Numbered from the stretch's first letter, positions 9,162 through 18,562 are shown. The stretch: 64,000 nucleotides of DNA from Paludisphaera mucosa (GCF_029589435.1 NZ_JARRAG010000002.1:4898001-4962000), one strand, 5' to 3'. Numbers and translations: made by a program. Notes: generated from the sequence alone by a model not told the origin.

Positions 9162-10643
9162 ATGAAGCGGTCATGGCGGGCGGCGGTCCTGTGCGCGTTC
9201 GTGGGGGCGTCGGCCTCGGCTTCGGAGCCCCTGTCGCGGGGCGAGCCCGAGGCGCAGGGGGTGTCGTCGGCGGCGATCCGGGAGTTCGTCCTGGGGGCGG
9301 ACGCGATCGACTCGTTCCACAGCGTGATGCTCGTCCGCCACGGCAAGGTCGTGGCCGAGGGCTGGTGGGCGCCCTTCGACGCCGAGACCCGGCACGCGCT
9401 CTTCTCGCTGAGCAAGAGCTTCACCTCCACGGCCGTCGGCCTGGCCGCCGCCGAGGGCAAGCTGAGCGTCGACGACCCGGTGCTCAAGTTCTTCCCCGAG
9501 GACGCCCCGGCCGAGCCGAGCGCCAACCTCAAGGCGATGCGGGTCAGCGACCTCTTGCGGATGTCGACGGGCCACCAGGACGAGCCCAAGCGGCCCGACG
9601 ACCAGGTCTGGACCAAGGTCTTCCTCGGCCACCCCGTGCCCAACAAGCCCGGCACCCACTTCCTTTACAACACGTCGGGCACGTACATGGCCTCGGCCAT
9701 CGTCCAGAAGGCGACCGGCCAGACCGTGCTCGACTACCTCCGCCCCCGCCTGTTCGACCCCCTGGGGATCGACGACCCCGAATGGGGCGCGAGCCCGCAG
9801 GGCGTCTCGCTGGGCGGCTACGGCCTGAGCGTGCGGACAGAGGACATCGCCAAATTCGGGCAGCTTTATCTGCAGAAGGGTCGATGGAACGGCAAGCAGC
9901 TCGTCCCCGAGGCCTGGGTCGCCGCGGCGACGAAGCTCCAGACCTCCAACGGCAGCAACCCCAAGAGCGACTGGGAGCAGGGCTACGGCTACCAGTTCTG
10001 GCGGGCCCGCCACGGCGCGTACCGGGGCGACGGCGCCTTCGGCCAGTACTGCGTCGTCATGCCCGAGCAGGACGCCGTGCTGGCCGTCACCAGCGCCGTG
10101 AAGGACATGCAGTCGGTCCTCGACCTCGCCTGGGACCGCCTCTTGCCCGGCCTCAAGAAGGACGCGCTGCCCCCCGACCCGGCCGCCCGCGAGGCCCTGG
10201 CGCAGGCGCTCAGGAACCTCAAGATGAAGCCCCCCGAAGGGGCCGCCGCGCCCGGGTCGTCGGTGAAGGCGGTCGGCCGGACGTTCGCGTTCGAGCCCAA
10301 CCCCCGGAAGCTCGAAGCCCTGCGCGTGGAGCAGGGGGGGGCGAACGAGGGCTCGATCACCCTGGTCCTCCGGGTCGACGGCGCCGAGCGCCGCATCCCC
10401 TGCGGCCGGGGCGAGTGGACGAAGTCGCGCGCCGCCGTCGCCGGCTTCCCCGAGCAGCCCGCCGCCGCCGCGGCCGCCTGGACGGCCGACGACGTCCTGA
10501 CCGCCAAGGTCGTCCTCGTCGAGTCCCCGTTCAACGTCACCTACCGGATCAAGTTCGAGGGCGACCGCGTCACCGTCGACCCCGAGGTCAACGTCGCCTT
10601 CGGCGCGACCCGCGGGGCCCCGCTCGTCGGCAAGGCGGAATGA
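9162..10643 (+). CDS. Secreted serine hydrolase, beta-lactamase class C / PBP4* fold
   Basis: 493 residues with AAGGAGG at 9146-9152 ahead of the ATG and a signal peptide ending near ASASA-SEP. The nucleophile motif SxxK is Ser82-Leu-Ser-Lys85 (FSLSKSFTSTAVG). A YNTSGTY motif resembles the YxN region, and GYGYQFWRARHG followed by GAFGQY matches the C-terminal part of the COG1680 fold. The last ~150 residues form an extra beta-rich domain often seen in such periplasmic hydrolases. Members act as D-aminopeptidases, esterases or carboxypeptidases; the substrate cannot be told from sequence. Its TGA overlaps the ATG of the next gene (ATGA), indicating translational coupling. Confidence 0.9.
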   Translation: MKRSWRAAVLCAFVGASASASEPLSRGEPEAQGVSSAAIREFVLGADAIDSFHSVMLVRHGKVVAEGWWAPFDAETRHALFSLSKSFTSTAVGLAAAEGKLSVDDPVLKFFPEDAPAEPSANLKAMRVSDLLRMSTGHQDEPKRPDDQVWTKVFLGHPVPNKPGTHFLYNTSGTYMASAIVQKATGQTVLDYLRPRLFDPLGIDDPEWGASPQGVSLGGYGLSVRTEDIAKFGQLYLQKGRWNGKQLVPEAWVAAATKLQTSNGSNPKSDWEQGYGYQFWRARHGAYRGDGAFGQYCVVMPEQDAVLAVTSAVKDMQSVLDLAWDRLLPGLKKDALPPDPAAREALAQALRNLKMKPPEGAAAPGSSVKAVGRTFAFEPNPRKLEALRVEQGGANEGSITLVLRVDGAERRIPCGRGEWTKSRAAVAGFPEQPAAAAAAWTADDVLTAKVVLVESPFNVTYRIKFEGDRVTVDPEVNVAFGATRGAPLVGKAE

Positions 10644-11434
10644 CGGGGCGACCCGAAGGCATGGCGACGACCGGGGGCGTCCCCGAGCCCGAGACGATGG
10701 TGATCGGGCCGTTCCCCGGCTTCTGGGGGGCGTTCGTCCCGAGCTGGCGGGCGCTCGGCCTGGCGTTCGCGCCGACGGCCCTGATCGCGGTCGTCGACGG
10801 CCTGGGCTTGCTCGATCGGGCGTTCCCCGCGCCGGGGGGCTCGGGCGTGCCTCCGTGGAAAGGCCCCGCCTATCTCTCGAGCCTGCTCCCCATCGCGGGG
10901 TTGCTGGTCTGGATGGCCCGGACGGTCTCCTGGGGGAGCGGGACCTGGCGGATCGAAGCGGCAGGCGTCGGCCACACGCCGCCGAAGGGAGAGCCGATCT
11001 TCCTCGGCTGGGAGGACGTGGAGCAGGTCCGACTGCGGGGCCCCGCGATCGTGTTGCGCGGACGTGGCGGCCGTATCGCGATCCCCGCGATGATCGAGCA
11101 TCCCCGGCGGCGCGAACTGCATGCGCGGGTCGAGGCGCGGCTCGCGCCCCACTTCGACCTGGCGCCCCGACCGCGATTCCGTCTCCCGCGGTCGTTCGGC
11201 GACGCCCTGCGGATGCTGGCGCGGGCGCTCGCCGGGGCGACGCTGGTCTTGGCGGGATTCTTCGTGCTGAGCCTGATGCAGGACTTCGGCGCCCCGCGCG
11301 GCGGGTGGATCGGCCGCACGGTCGTCATGACCTGGATCCTGGCCGGCCTCGCGATCATCCCGGCGGCGTCCCGGGAATCCGACGCCGCATGGATTTCCCG
11401 CAGGCCGGAGCCTCCCCGCCCCCCGATCGGGTGA
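10640..11434 (+). CDS. Predicted membrane protein with PH-like domain
   Basis: 264 residues from the ATG overlapping the previous stop (ATGA); an internal ATG at 10661 is an alternative. Two hydrophobic segments near residues 30-50 and 75-95 precede a soluble block (WRIEAAGVG, LGWEDVEQVRLRG, IVLRGRGGRIAIP) with the strand pattern of bacterial PH-like domains. Two further hydrophobic helices (ALAGATLVLAGFFVLSL and TVVMTWILAGLAIIP) follow. No catalytic motif is visible. The coupling with the serine hydrolase suggests a shared envelope role, but the function is unknown. It converges with the GH32 gene, only 12 bp apart. Confidence 0.75.
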   Translation: MTGRPEGMATTGGVPEPETMVIGPFPGFWGAFVPSWRALGLAFAPTALIAVVDGLGLLDRAFPAPGGSGVPPWKGPAYLSSLLPIAGLLVWMARTVSWGSGTWRIEAAGVGHTPPKGEPIFLGWEDVEQVRLRGPAIVLRGRGGRIAIPAMIEHPRRRELHARVEARLAPHFDLAPRPRFRLPRSFGDALRMLARALAGATLVLAGFFVLSLMQDFGAPRGGWIGRTVVMTWILAGLAIIPAASRESDAAWISRRPEPPRPPIG

Positions 11435-11446
11435 GCGGCACCCGGG

Positions 11447-13384
11447 CTACTTCGCAGCCCGGCCGTCCCAGATGCCCTCGAGCCGGAACACCGAGAGGGC
11501 GCGGATCGTCGCGGGGCCGCCGGCGGCCTCGAAGGCGACCTCGTCGCCGGCGGGGAGGAAGCACGTCGACGTCGACGCCTCGCCGTGGTTCGCGAAGGCC
11601 TCGATCGAGGTGCGGTCGATCAGGACCTCGACGGCCTCCAGGTCGCCCGCGACGGCCTGGGGGCCGGACTTGCAGGCGATCGAGCGACGGCCGAGGACCA
11701 GGGGGACGCCGCGGATCCGCAGCGTGAGGGTCGCCCCCTCGGGGACGGCGACGTCCATCTTGATATGCAGCGCGTCGCCCGGCTCGTCGAGCGCGAGCCG
11801 CTCGCCGGCCTGGAGGATACGGGCCTCGAACTTGCGCTCGTCGCGATGGAGCGTGGCGATCTCGCGCACCGGCTCGCGGAACAGGCGGAGGCCGGCCGGC
11901 GTGGGCCGCAGCGTCAGCTCGCGGGGGAACGTCACCTGCTGGTTGAACGGCATGTCGGGATAGGCCCCGCCCCGCATCCAGGCGGCCTGGATGCGGCGGC
12001 CGTCGCCCGTCTCGACGTTCCCCCAGGTCTGCGTCGCGTAGAAGTTCGGGCCGCCGTCGGACTCGAACTGCGCCGTCTCCTCGCGGAACTCCGAGCCGTC
12101 GAAGCTCCCCAGCGAGTAACGGCCGTCGCCGCGGATCAGGGCCCATTTCCTCGTCGCGGGGTCGCCGGCGACGGCCAGCTCGAAGAAGTCGGGGCATTCG
12201 AAGCTGTTCGCGATCGGCCGCTTCTCGTCCTTCCAGTCCAGCAGGTTGTCGGACGTGAGGACGTGGTACTTGTCCTCGCCATACATGATCATGACCCATT
12301 TCTGAGTGGGCTTGTGGCGGAAGACCATGGGGTCGCGCTCGGGCTTCACGAGGACCGGGTTGCGCGGGCCGTACTTCCAGGTGCGGCCGTGGTCGAGGCT
12401 GAACGCGATCCCGTGGCTGCGGTTGTCGTTGCGGGTCCAGAACGCCACCATCGGCGGCGTCGCCGGGTCGGGCGACAGGCCCGAGCTGTTCGCGTAGTCG
12501 ACGACGCAGGTGCCGGACTGCACGCCGACGTCGAGCGCCTCCTCCCAGAAGGCCGGCTCCAGCTCGGTCCAGCGGACGAGGTCGCGGCTGACCGCGTGGA
12601 TCCAGCACTTGTTCCAGCGCTGGGCGAAGAGGTGGTATTCGCCGTCGTAATAGACGAGGCCGTTGAGGTCGTTGAGCCAGCCTTCCTCGCGCATCCCGGG
12701 GTTGAGCCGATCGACGGTCCACTGCCGCGCGGTGAAGTGGAATCGGGGCCGGTGGTTCTCGCGGTACAGGGGCTGCGCGACGACCGGCGGCCGCTCGGGC
12801 CGGTCCGTCTGGACGACGTGGTCGACGTTGACGTGGCCCCAGTCCCCGCTCGCCCGGTCCACGACCCGCACCCTCGCCTCTCGCCCGAGGAACGGGGTCA
12901 CGTCCCAGCTGCAGGGGCGGAGCAGGTCGCTGTTCGCGCCGGTGGCGCTGCGGACGACCTTGCCGTCGACGACGAGGTCCAGGCAGGTGTCCCTCTCGAA
13001 CGAGCCGCCGCCGATCACGAACGCGATGAAGCGGCGCTCGACCTGGAAGGGCGGCGACGTGAGCGTCCCGACGGGGCCGTCGCCCGCGAACTCGCTGCTG
13101 GCGACGCCGTCGCCGCGGACGCCCGCGATCTCCAGGTCCGCCGCCTTCGCCCCGAGCGCGGGGCCGGACCCGAAGGCCGTGCCCGACGCCTCCCACGGGG
13201 CGTGCGCGGCGGCCTCGAACTCGCCGATGACGACGTCGGGGGCGGAGGCCGGCGGCTGGGCGCAGGCCGACAGCAACGACAGACCCAGGGCCAGCGTGGA
13301 GAGGGGCACGGCGAGGGCTCCGATCGGGACGCGGCGGGGAGGAGGCCCGCCGCTCCCCGGCGCGGCCTCGGCACGAACCGGCAT
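11447..13384 (-). CDS. Glycoside hydrolase family 32 lipoprotein (levanase/fructosidase-like)
   Basis: 645 residues from the ATG at 13384, which sits 1 nt after the GNAT stop codon; a start nine codons upstream would overlap that gene. A lipobox (LSLLSAC) predicts a lipid-anchored envelope protein. Residues ~35-200 form a beta-sandwich-like N-terminal domain. The five-bladed propeller shows the GH32 motifs: WLNDLNG with the likely nucleophile Asp239, RDP in ERDPMVF as transition-state stabiliser, and EC in SFECPDFF as acid/base. A C-terminal beta-sandwich ends with DRTSIEAFANHGE. GH32 enzymes cleave beta-fructosides; levan, inulin or sucrose cannot be distinguished here. Last gene of an XRE-cupin/GNAT/GH32 operon. 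Confidence 0.92.
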   Translation of the reverse strand: MPVRAEAAPGSGGPPPRRVPIGALAVPLSTLALGLSLLSACAQPPASAPDVVIGEFEAAAHAPWEASGTAFGSGPALGAKAADLEIAGVRGDGVASSEFAGDGPVGTLTSPPFQVERRFIAFVIGGGSFERDTCLDLVVDGKVVRSATGANSDLLRPCSWDVTPFLGREARVRVVDRASGDWGHVNVDHVVQTDRPERPPVVAQPLYRENHRPRFHFTARQWTVDRLNPGMREEGWLNDLNGLVYYDGEYHLFAQRWNKCWIHAVSRDLVRWTELEPAFWEEALDVGVQSGTCVVDYANSSGLSPDPATPPMVAFWTRNDNRSHGIAFSLDHGRTWKYGPRNPVLVKPERDPMVFRHKPTQKWVMIMYGEDKYHVLTSDNLLDWKDEKRPIANSFECPDFFELAVAGDPATRKWALIRGDGRYSLGSFDGSEFREETAQFESDGGPNFYATQTWGNVETGDGRRIQAAWMRGGAYPDMPFNQQVTFPRELTLRPTPAGLRLFREPVREIATLHRDERKFEARILQAGERLALDEPGDALHIKMDVAVPEGATLTLRIRGVPLVLGRRSIACKSGPQAVAGDLEAVEVLIDRTSIEAFANHGEASTSTCFLPAGDEVAFEAAGGPATIRALSVFRLEGIWDGRAAK

Positions 13385-13385
13385 C

Positions 13386-13940
13386 CTAGCACGGCGCCGC
13401 GGGCCCCACAATTTCCCCGAGGTCGCGGTAGTAGAAGGTCGTGCTGCAGGGCCCGCCCCGGGGCATCAGGGCGTAGCCGGGGACGTCGCCCACGCGCACC
13501 CAGCCCAGGCGTTCGTACAGCCGGGCCGCGTCGCCGCCCGTGACGGCGTCGAGCACCAGGAGCGTCCTGCCGCAGTCGCGCGCGACGGCCTCGGCGGCCC
13601 GCATCAGCGCCGTCCCCAGGCCCCGGCGACGCGCCCGGCGGTGGACCAGCATCTTCGCCAGGTCGGCGCGGTGGGGCTGGTTCTCGGGCAGGTCGAGCAC
13701 CAGTTGCACCGTGCCGCACGGGCCGTGCTCGTCCTGGGCCACCAGCAGCGCCCGCTCGCCCGCGGCCACGCCCCGCGCCACGCGGCGCCAGAACGCCAGG
13801 GCCCGGTCGCGCGTCAGCGGGTGCATGAAGCTCACCGACGCGTCGCCTTCGACGCAGTCGATCAGCAGGTCGGCGAGCCCGTCGACCATCGCGTCGTCGA
13901 GCGTGAGCAGGCGTCGGGGGGGCGGCTCGGTGGTGCTCAT
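13386..13940 (-). CDS. GNAT family N-acetyltransferase
   Basis: 184 residues. The ATG at 13940 overlaps the upstream XRE-cupin stop (ATGA), so the two are translationally coupled. The acetyl-CoA binding loop is seen in VHRRARRRGLGTALM (R/Q-x-x-G-x-G/A type), preceded by beta-4 (GTVQLVLDLPEN) and followed by the C-terminal ARLYERLGWVRVG motif typical of the fold. It resembles single-domain GNATs that often sit next to XRE-cupin regulators; substrates are commonly small amines or antibiotics, but nothing here identifies one. Confidence 0.88.
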   Translation of the reverse strand: MSTTEPPPRRLLTLDDAMVDGLADLLIDCVEGDASVSFMHPLTRDRALAFWRRVARGVAAGERALLVAQDEHGPCGTVQLVLDLPENQPHRADLAKMLVHRRARRRGLGTALMRAAEAVARDCGRTLLVLDAVTGGDAARLYERLGWVRVGDVPGYALMPRGGPCSTTFYYRDLGEIVGPAAPC

Positions 13941-14536
13941 GGCTTCGCCGGGGGCTGGGACGCGATCACCACGGCGTAGCGCGCGGGCTCTCGCGTGGGG
14001 TTGTGGAACATGGTGGGGCGGTCGAGCTGCATGGCCAGGCAGTCGCCCTCGCGCAGGCGGTAGCGCTCGTCGCCGACCGAGACGTCCATCGCGCCTTCGA
14101 GCAGCCAGACCTGCTGGTGCACGATCGCGTCGCGGCCGCCGTTCTCGAAGGCCACGCGGCCCCCGGGCGGGAAGTGCACCTCGACGATCTGCATCGGCTG
14201 CGGCGCGCCCGGCGGCGAGACGTTGCGCCGGAGGTAGCCCGAGGCCGGGTCGCGCCACTGCGGCTGGTCCTCCCGCCGGGCCAGCGGCCCGCCCGAGGAT
14301 CGGGCCGCGGCGGCCGGTGCGTCGAACAACGAGGCCAGCATCACGCCCAGGCCCCCGGCCAGCTTCTCCAGCACGACCGCCGTGGGGCTGGTCTCGCCGC
14401 GCTCGACGAGCGAGATCGTCGACCGGCTCACGCCGCTCTTGGCGGCCAGCCCGTCGAGCGAGAGGCCGCTCGCGGCGCGCAGCTCGCGCACGCGGTCGGC
14501 GATCCTCCGGTTCAGGTGGGACGCGACGTCTTCCAT
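13937..14536 (-). CDS. XRE-family transcriptional regulator with C-terminal cupin
   Basis: 199 residues when started at ATG 14536. A longer frame to 14572 exists, but it would place a clean inverted repeat (14547-14562) inside the gene; the shorter start leaves that repeat 10 bp upstream, as expected of an autoregulated operator. Residues ~7-60 form the helix-turn-helix (SLDGLAAKSGVSRSTISLVE) and ~105-190 a cupin_2 barrel (GDERYRLREGDCLAMQ, MFHNPT), likely sensing a small ligand. First gene of the operon with GNAT and GH32. Regulators of this architecture usually repress their own operon and neighbouring catabolic or detoxification genes. Confidence 0.9.
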   Translation of the reverse strand: MEDVASHLNRRIADRVRELRAASGLSLDGLAAKSGVSRSTISLVERGETSPTAVVLEKLAGGLGVMLASLFDAPAAAARSSGGPLARREDQPQWRDPASGYLRRNVSPPGAPQPMQIVEVHFPPGGRVAFENGGRDAIVHQQVWLLEGAMDVSVGDERYRLREGDCLAMQLDRPTMFHNPTREPARYAVVIASQPPAKP

Positions 14537-14546
14537 GTCGGCGAGT

Positions 14547-14562
14547 TTCCAATATGCTGGAA
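14547..14562. promoter_or_regulatory. Putative operator of the XRE-cupin operon
   Basis: TTCCAATATGCTGGAA is a 5-6-5 inverted repeat (TTCCA...TGGAA) immediately upstream of the regulator start, extendable to 6 of 7 matches on each side. Position and symmetry fit autoregulatory binding by the XRE-cupin dimer. Inference from sequence only. Confidence 0.6.
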
Positions 14563-14612
14563 TCGTCGTCAAGGCACCCTCGCCGATTCCAGGATGATGG
14601 ATCCGCCCAGGT

Positions 14613-17600
14613 TCAGGGCGCGGCGAACAGGTCGTCCGGGAGGGTGCGGGCCGCGAGTTCGGCGCGGAGGGCGCGGAAATCGGGGCGATGGCGGAGGGGG
14701 GCGAAGGCGGGGTCGTCGAGGGCGGCCGCCAGGCGGACGCCGTCGGCGGACTCGGGCCGGGCGGCGGCTTCGCGAAGCGCCGCGATCGCGCGGTCGGCCC
14801 GGCCGGCGTCGGACCGGGCGTACACGCGGGCCAGGGCGGCGAGGTCCTCGGGGGTCGTCGGCCGCGCGGCGTCGGCGATTTGGAGGGCCTCGGCGACGCG
14901 TCCGCCGCGGGCGAGGGCCTCGGCGCGGCCGAGCGCCAGGGCCTCGCGCGAACGCGCGGGGGCGAGGCCGATCGCGCGATCCCAGTCGGCCAGGGCGGCG
15001 GCGAGGTCGGCGGGCTCCTGCGCCGCCAGGGCGCGGGCGTGCGAGGCCAGGACGTCGGCCACGTCCTCCTCGGACGTCGCGTCGCGGCGGGCCTCCAGCG
15101 TGCGCCCGGCCGTCGCCAGGGCCCGGTCCAGCTCGGCGAGGCCGGCCCGCGCCCGGTCGCCTTCGGGGTCGGCCCACGACCGTCGCACGAGCAGGTCGCC
15201 CAGCCGTCGGCGGGCGTCGGCGACGCCTCGGGGGACCTGGCGGTCGTCGGGCTGGGCGGCGGAGAGCCGCTCGAACTCGGCGGCGGCGGCGCGGATCAGG
15301 GGCTCGGCGGCGTCGCAGCGGCCGGCCTCGGCCTCGACGTCGCCGAGGGCCAGCCGCACGTTGGCGCGTTCGAGGGCGGCGGCCAGGTTGTCGGGCTGGG
15401 CCGCGGCGAGCCGGTCGAGCGTCGCGACGGCCGCCCTCAGCAAGACGCGGGCGCGGTCGGTCGCGCCGGCCTCGGCGAGGATCCGGCCGAGGAGCCCCTC
15501 GTCGGCCGCGACGCGGACCCGCCGCAAGGGGGCGTCGTCGCGGGCCAGCAGGTCCCTCCCCAGGGCGACGACCTCCTCCTGGCGCGCCAGGGCCTGGCCC
15601 ATGCGGCGGGCCTGGTACGCCTGCGTCGCCGCCTGCGAGGCCGCGTCGTAGCGGCTGGCCCGATAGAAGAGGACCTCGGGATGCTCGGCGACGATCCGGT
15701 CGAGGATCGCGATCGCCCGGGCGGTCGCCGCCTCGGCCGGGGCGTCCTCGCCCAGGGCGGCCCGGCAGCGGGCGAGGCTCATGAGCGTCGCGGCCAGGTC
15801 GTGCTGGTAGAGCGGGACCGCGCCGTGGTCGCGGGTGAGCCGTTCCTGGATGGCCAACGCCTCTTCGAAGCGGGGGAGGGCGTCTCGGGTCCGCCCGGTG
15901 TCGAAGAGCGAGCCGCCCACGTTGTGGAGCGAGGAGGTGAGCCTGCGGCGGTAGCCGACGTCCTCGGGGTGCTGCGAGCAGAGCCTGCGGCGGTCGGCCA
16001 GCGAGGCCCGGTACGCCTCCAGGGCGCGGTCGCGGCGGCCGTACGCGGCGTACATGTACCCCAGGTTGTTGCGGGTGCCGGCCAGGTTGTCGAGGATCTC
16101 GGGGCTGTCGGGGTGGTCGGCGAGGACCTTCTCGCGCACGTCGATGGCGAGCCGGTAGTCGGCCTCGGACTTCTCGAAGTCGCCGGCGTCGCAGTCCATG
16201 TCGCCGAGGAAGTGCAAGACGCTGGCGCGGTCGTCGACGTCGCGGGGCTCGGCGGGGAAGTCGCGCGCCAGGCGGTTCGCCGCGTCGAGGGCCGCCGCGA
16301 GCGACGCGCGGGCGTCGGCGGTCCGGCCGGCCTCGATGAGCACCGGGGCGAGCTTGATCCGGCCGGCGACGACGATGCGCAGGCCCTCGGGGTCGTCGGG
16401 ATGCTCGGCGGCCAGGCGGTCGCCGACGTCGAAGGCGCGGCGGTAGGCCGCGACGGCCTCGTCGGTCGTGCCGACCTGGGTGGTGACGTCGGCCAGGGCC
16501 AGCAGCGAGCGGCCGAGCGCGGCGCGGGCCCCGGGGTCGTCGCCCCGGCCCGACTGCAGGTCGTCGGCGAGCCGCCGGTAGAAGTCGAGCGGGGCCCGCA
16601 GGAGCGACTTGCGCAGCTCGGCCAGCTCGGGCCGCTTGAGCAGCACGTCGCCGCCGGCCCCGACGTAGTAGCGCTCGATCGCCTCCATCGCCAGCCCGAG
16701 CCGGGCGTCGGCGTCGAGCAGGTGCCGCTCGGCCCGCCGCCACTGGACGACGACGCCGACGCCGCCCAGGACGGCCGTCGCGGCCAGGGCCAGCAGCAGC
16801 GCCGCGACCGCCGGCCGGCGGCGGCACCAGAGCCAGGCCCGCCGCGCCGGGCTCGAGGGCCGGGCCAGGATCGACTCGCCCGCCCGGTACCGCCGCAGGT
16901 CCTCGGCCAGGGCGTCGGCGCTGGCGTAGCGGCCGGCGGGGTCCTTGGCCAGGCACTTCAGGCAGATCACCTCCAGGTCGCGGGGGACGCCCCGCCGCCA
17001 TCGCGACGGCGGCGGGGCCTCGCCGTGGACCACCTGGAGCACCGTCTCCCACGCCGTGGCGCCCCGGAACGGGGGCCGGCCCGCCAGGAGTTCGTAGAGG
17101 ATCGCCCCCAGCGCGTGGACGTCGGCCGGGACGCCGACGCTGGCGCCCCCCTTGGCCTGCTCGGGGGCCATGTAGCTGGGGGTGCCCAGCACCTGCCCGG
17201 TCTGGGTCAGGCCGCTGTCGGTCCCGACCTGCTTGGCCAGGCCGAAGTCGGTGATCTTGGGCCCGGCCGGCCGGGAGCTTCCGCTCGCCGGGCCGGCGAT
17301 CAGGACGTTGGCCGGCTTGAGGTCGCGGTGGACCACGCCGCACTGGTGAGCCGCGTGGACCGCCCGGGCCAGCGTCTCGGCCAGGTCGGCGGCGTCCTCG
17401 GGGCTGCGCGGGGCCGCGGCGATCGACTCGGCCAGGGTGCCCCCCTCGACGTACTCCATCGAGAAGAACGGGCGGCCGTCGACGACGCCGACCTCGTAGA
17501 TCTGGACGATGTTGGGGTGGTGCAGCCGCGCCAGGCTCTCGCCCTCGTTGCGGAACCGCAGGACGTCCTCGGGCCGGCCCCGGCCGCCGAGGACCATCTT

Positions 17601-17993
17601 GAGCGCGACCATGCGGTTGGCGTGCGTCTGGCGTGCGAGGTAGACGACCCCCATCCCCCCGCGCCCCAGCTCGCGCTCGATCCGATACCCCGGCGGGTCG
17701 ACGGGCGTGAAGTCGCCCTCTCCGCCCCCGCCGCCGACCCAGGTCCCGATCCCCCCGCCCTGGGGCGCGTCCAGGGTCGGTCCCGACGGCGGAGCCGACC
17801 AGGACGAATCCAGGGTCGCGTCGTCGCCGAGGGTCGCCGCCGGATCGTCCTCGGGGGGGCGGCCGAGGGTCCCTTCGAGCGGCGCCTCGGCGGGGCCGCC
17901 GTCGACCGTCGGCTCCCCGTCCCGGGACGACCGCCGCTCGCGGGGCGTCCCCTGTCCTTGAGTCTCGCCCTGGGCCGAGGTCCACGCTTCCAT
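14613..17993 (-). CDS. Transmembrane Ser/Thr protein kinase with TPR-like sensor region
   Basis: About 1126 residues from ATG 17993; an upstream GTG at 18059 would add 22 residues and neither has a good SD. An acidic, low-complexity N-terminus (~1-100) is followed by a Hanks-type kinase. The glycine loop is LGRGGMGVVY (~109-118), the catalytic Lys132 is in VALKMV, HRDLKPAN carries Asp224, DFG starts at Asp249, and GTPSYMAPE is the activation segment end. One transmembrane helix lies at ~395-416 (PAVAALLLALAATAVLGG). The remaining ~700 residues are TPR-like helical repeats, probably exported. The architecture is common in planctomycetes; the ligand or partner is unknown. Divergent from guaB. 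Confidence 0.93.
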   Translation of the reverse strand: MEAWTSAQGETQGQGTPRERRSSRDGEPTVDGGPAEAPLEGTLGRPPEDDPAATLGDDATLDSSWSAPPSGPTLDAPQGGGIGTWVGGGGGEGDFTPVDPPGYRIERELGRGGMGVVYLARQTHANRMVALKMVLGGRGRPEDVLRFRNEGESLARLHHPNIVQIYEVGVVDGRPFFSMEYVEGGTLAESIAAAPRSPEDAADLAETLARAVHAAHQCGVVHRDLKPANVLIAGPASGSSRPAGPKITDFGLAKQVGTDSGLTQTGQVLGTPSYMAPEQAKGGASVGVPADVHALGAILYELLAGRPPFRGATAWETVLQVVHGEAPPPSRWRRGVPRDLEVICLKCLAKDPAGRYASADALAEDLRRYRAGESILARPSSPARRAWLWCRRRPAVAALLLALAATAVLGGVGVVVQWRRAERHLLDADARLGLAMEAIERYYVGAGGDVLLKRPELAELRKSLLRAPLDFYRRLADDLQSGRGDDPGARAALGRSLLALADVTTQVGTTDEAVAAYRRAFDVGDRLAAEHPDDPEGLRIVVAGRIKLAPVLIEAGRTADARASLAAALDAANRLARDFPAEPRDVDDRASVLHFLGDMDCDAGDFEKSEADYRLAIDVREKVLADHPDSPEILDNLAGTRNNLGYMYAAYGRRDRALEAYRASLADRRRLCSQHPEDVGYRRRLTSSLHNVGGSLFDTGRTRDALPRFEEALAIQERLTRDHGAVPLYQHDLAATLMSLARCRAALGEDAPAEAATARAIAILDRIVAEHPEVLFYRASRYDAASQAATQAYQARRMGQALARQEEVVALGRDLLARDDAPLRRVRVAADEGLLGRILAEAGATDRARVLLRAAVATLDRLAAAQPDNLAAALERANVRLALGDVEAEAGRCDAAEPLIRAAAAEFERLSAAQPDDRQVPRGVADARRRLGDLLVRRSWADPEGDRARAGLAELDRALATAGRTLEARRDATSEEDVADVLASHARALAAQEPADLAAALADWDRAIGLAPARSREALALGRAEALARGGRVAEALQIADAARPTTPEDLAALARVYARSDAGRADRAIAALREAAARPESADGVRLAAALDDPAFAPLRHRPDFRALRAELAARTLPDDLFAAP

Positions 17994-18562
17994 ATCGATC
18001 ACCGTCGAGCGGGTGCGTTCATGGGAAAAGCCGACCTTCTCCGCGATCGGACCGGCCACGGGGACGGGGGCCTCGCGAGCACCGTCCCGACACGCCTCGC
18101 GTCCGAAAATGCGGGCGGGCGACTCCGCGGAAATTCATGAGACCATGATTCATCACAGGGTACAGGCGTCACGGAGAAAAATAAAATCAAATCATCTCGC
18201 CCGAATGGTTCGGGGGCGTCTCCGACGCCTTGATGGGACGCCTGGCCGCCCGTCGACCCTGGCGATTCCCAGGTCCAAGAGGTTTGGGCGAAATGAGGGT
18301 TATGGATGGAAACGAAGGGGTGCCGCCGATGGCCGGCCACGGCGGCCGGCGGGGGCCGACCGGATCGGTTGGCCTTGTCGATCCGGGCCGGGTCGGGTTT
18401 AATGTCGAAGGAAAGGCACCAGAACCTCCCGACCTCGATCGACGACCCGGGCCCGACCAGAATCCACGTCTCGTCCGTTCGCATTCGTCGATCGTTCAAG
18501 AGCGCGCCGCGTCGTGCGGCGTGTTCGGCCTGCGGGTCGGGCTTGAAGCGGAGCTTTTCCCG
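17994..18562. other. 569-bp divergent intergenic region between kinase and guaB
   Basis: No convincing gene. Bases 18130-18200 are markedly AT-richer than the surroundings (GAGAAAAATAAAATCAAATC at 18173-18192), a plausible site for promoters of both divergent genes. An in-frame open stretch upstream of guaB lacks conservation features and starts without a ribosome binding site, so it was not annotated as coding. No riboswitch fold was recognised. Confidence 0.5.

Noticed and set aside
11442-11462. Hairpin CCGGGCT...AGCCCGG at the convergent ends of two genes
   Set aside because: Only a 7-bp stem, overlapping the GH32 stop codon, with no T-run; too weak to call as a terminator.
14688-18140. 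1150-codon open frame on the plus strand
   Set aside because: Antisense to the Ser/Thr kinase gene; composition is low-complexity Gly/Arg/Asp/Val and no recognisable domain is present.
18230-18562. N-terminal extension of guaB or a separate small gene
   Set aside because: Lacks a ribosome binding site and is not IMPDH-like; the ATG at 18563 with GCGGAG and the family N-terminus is the better start.
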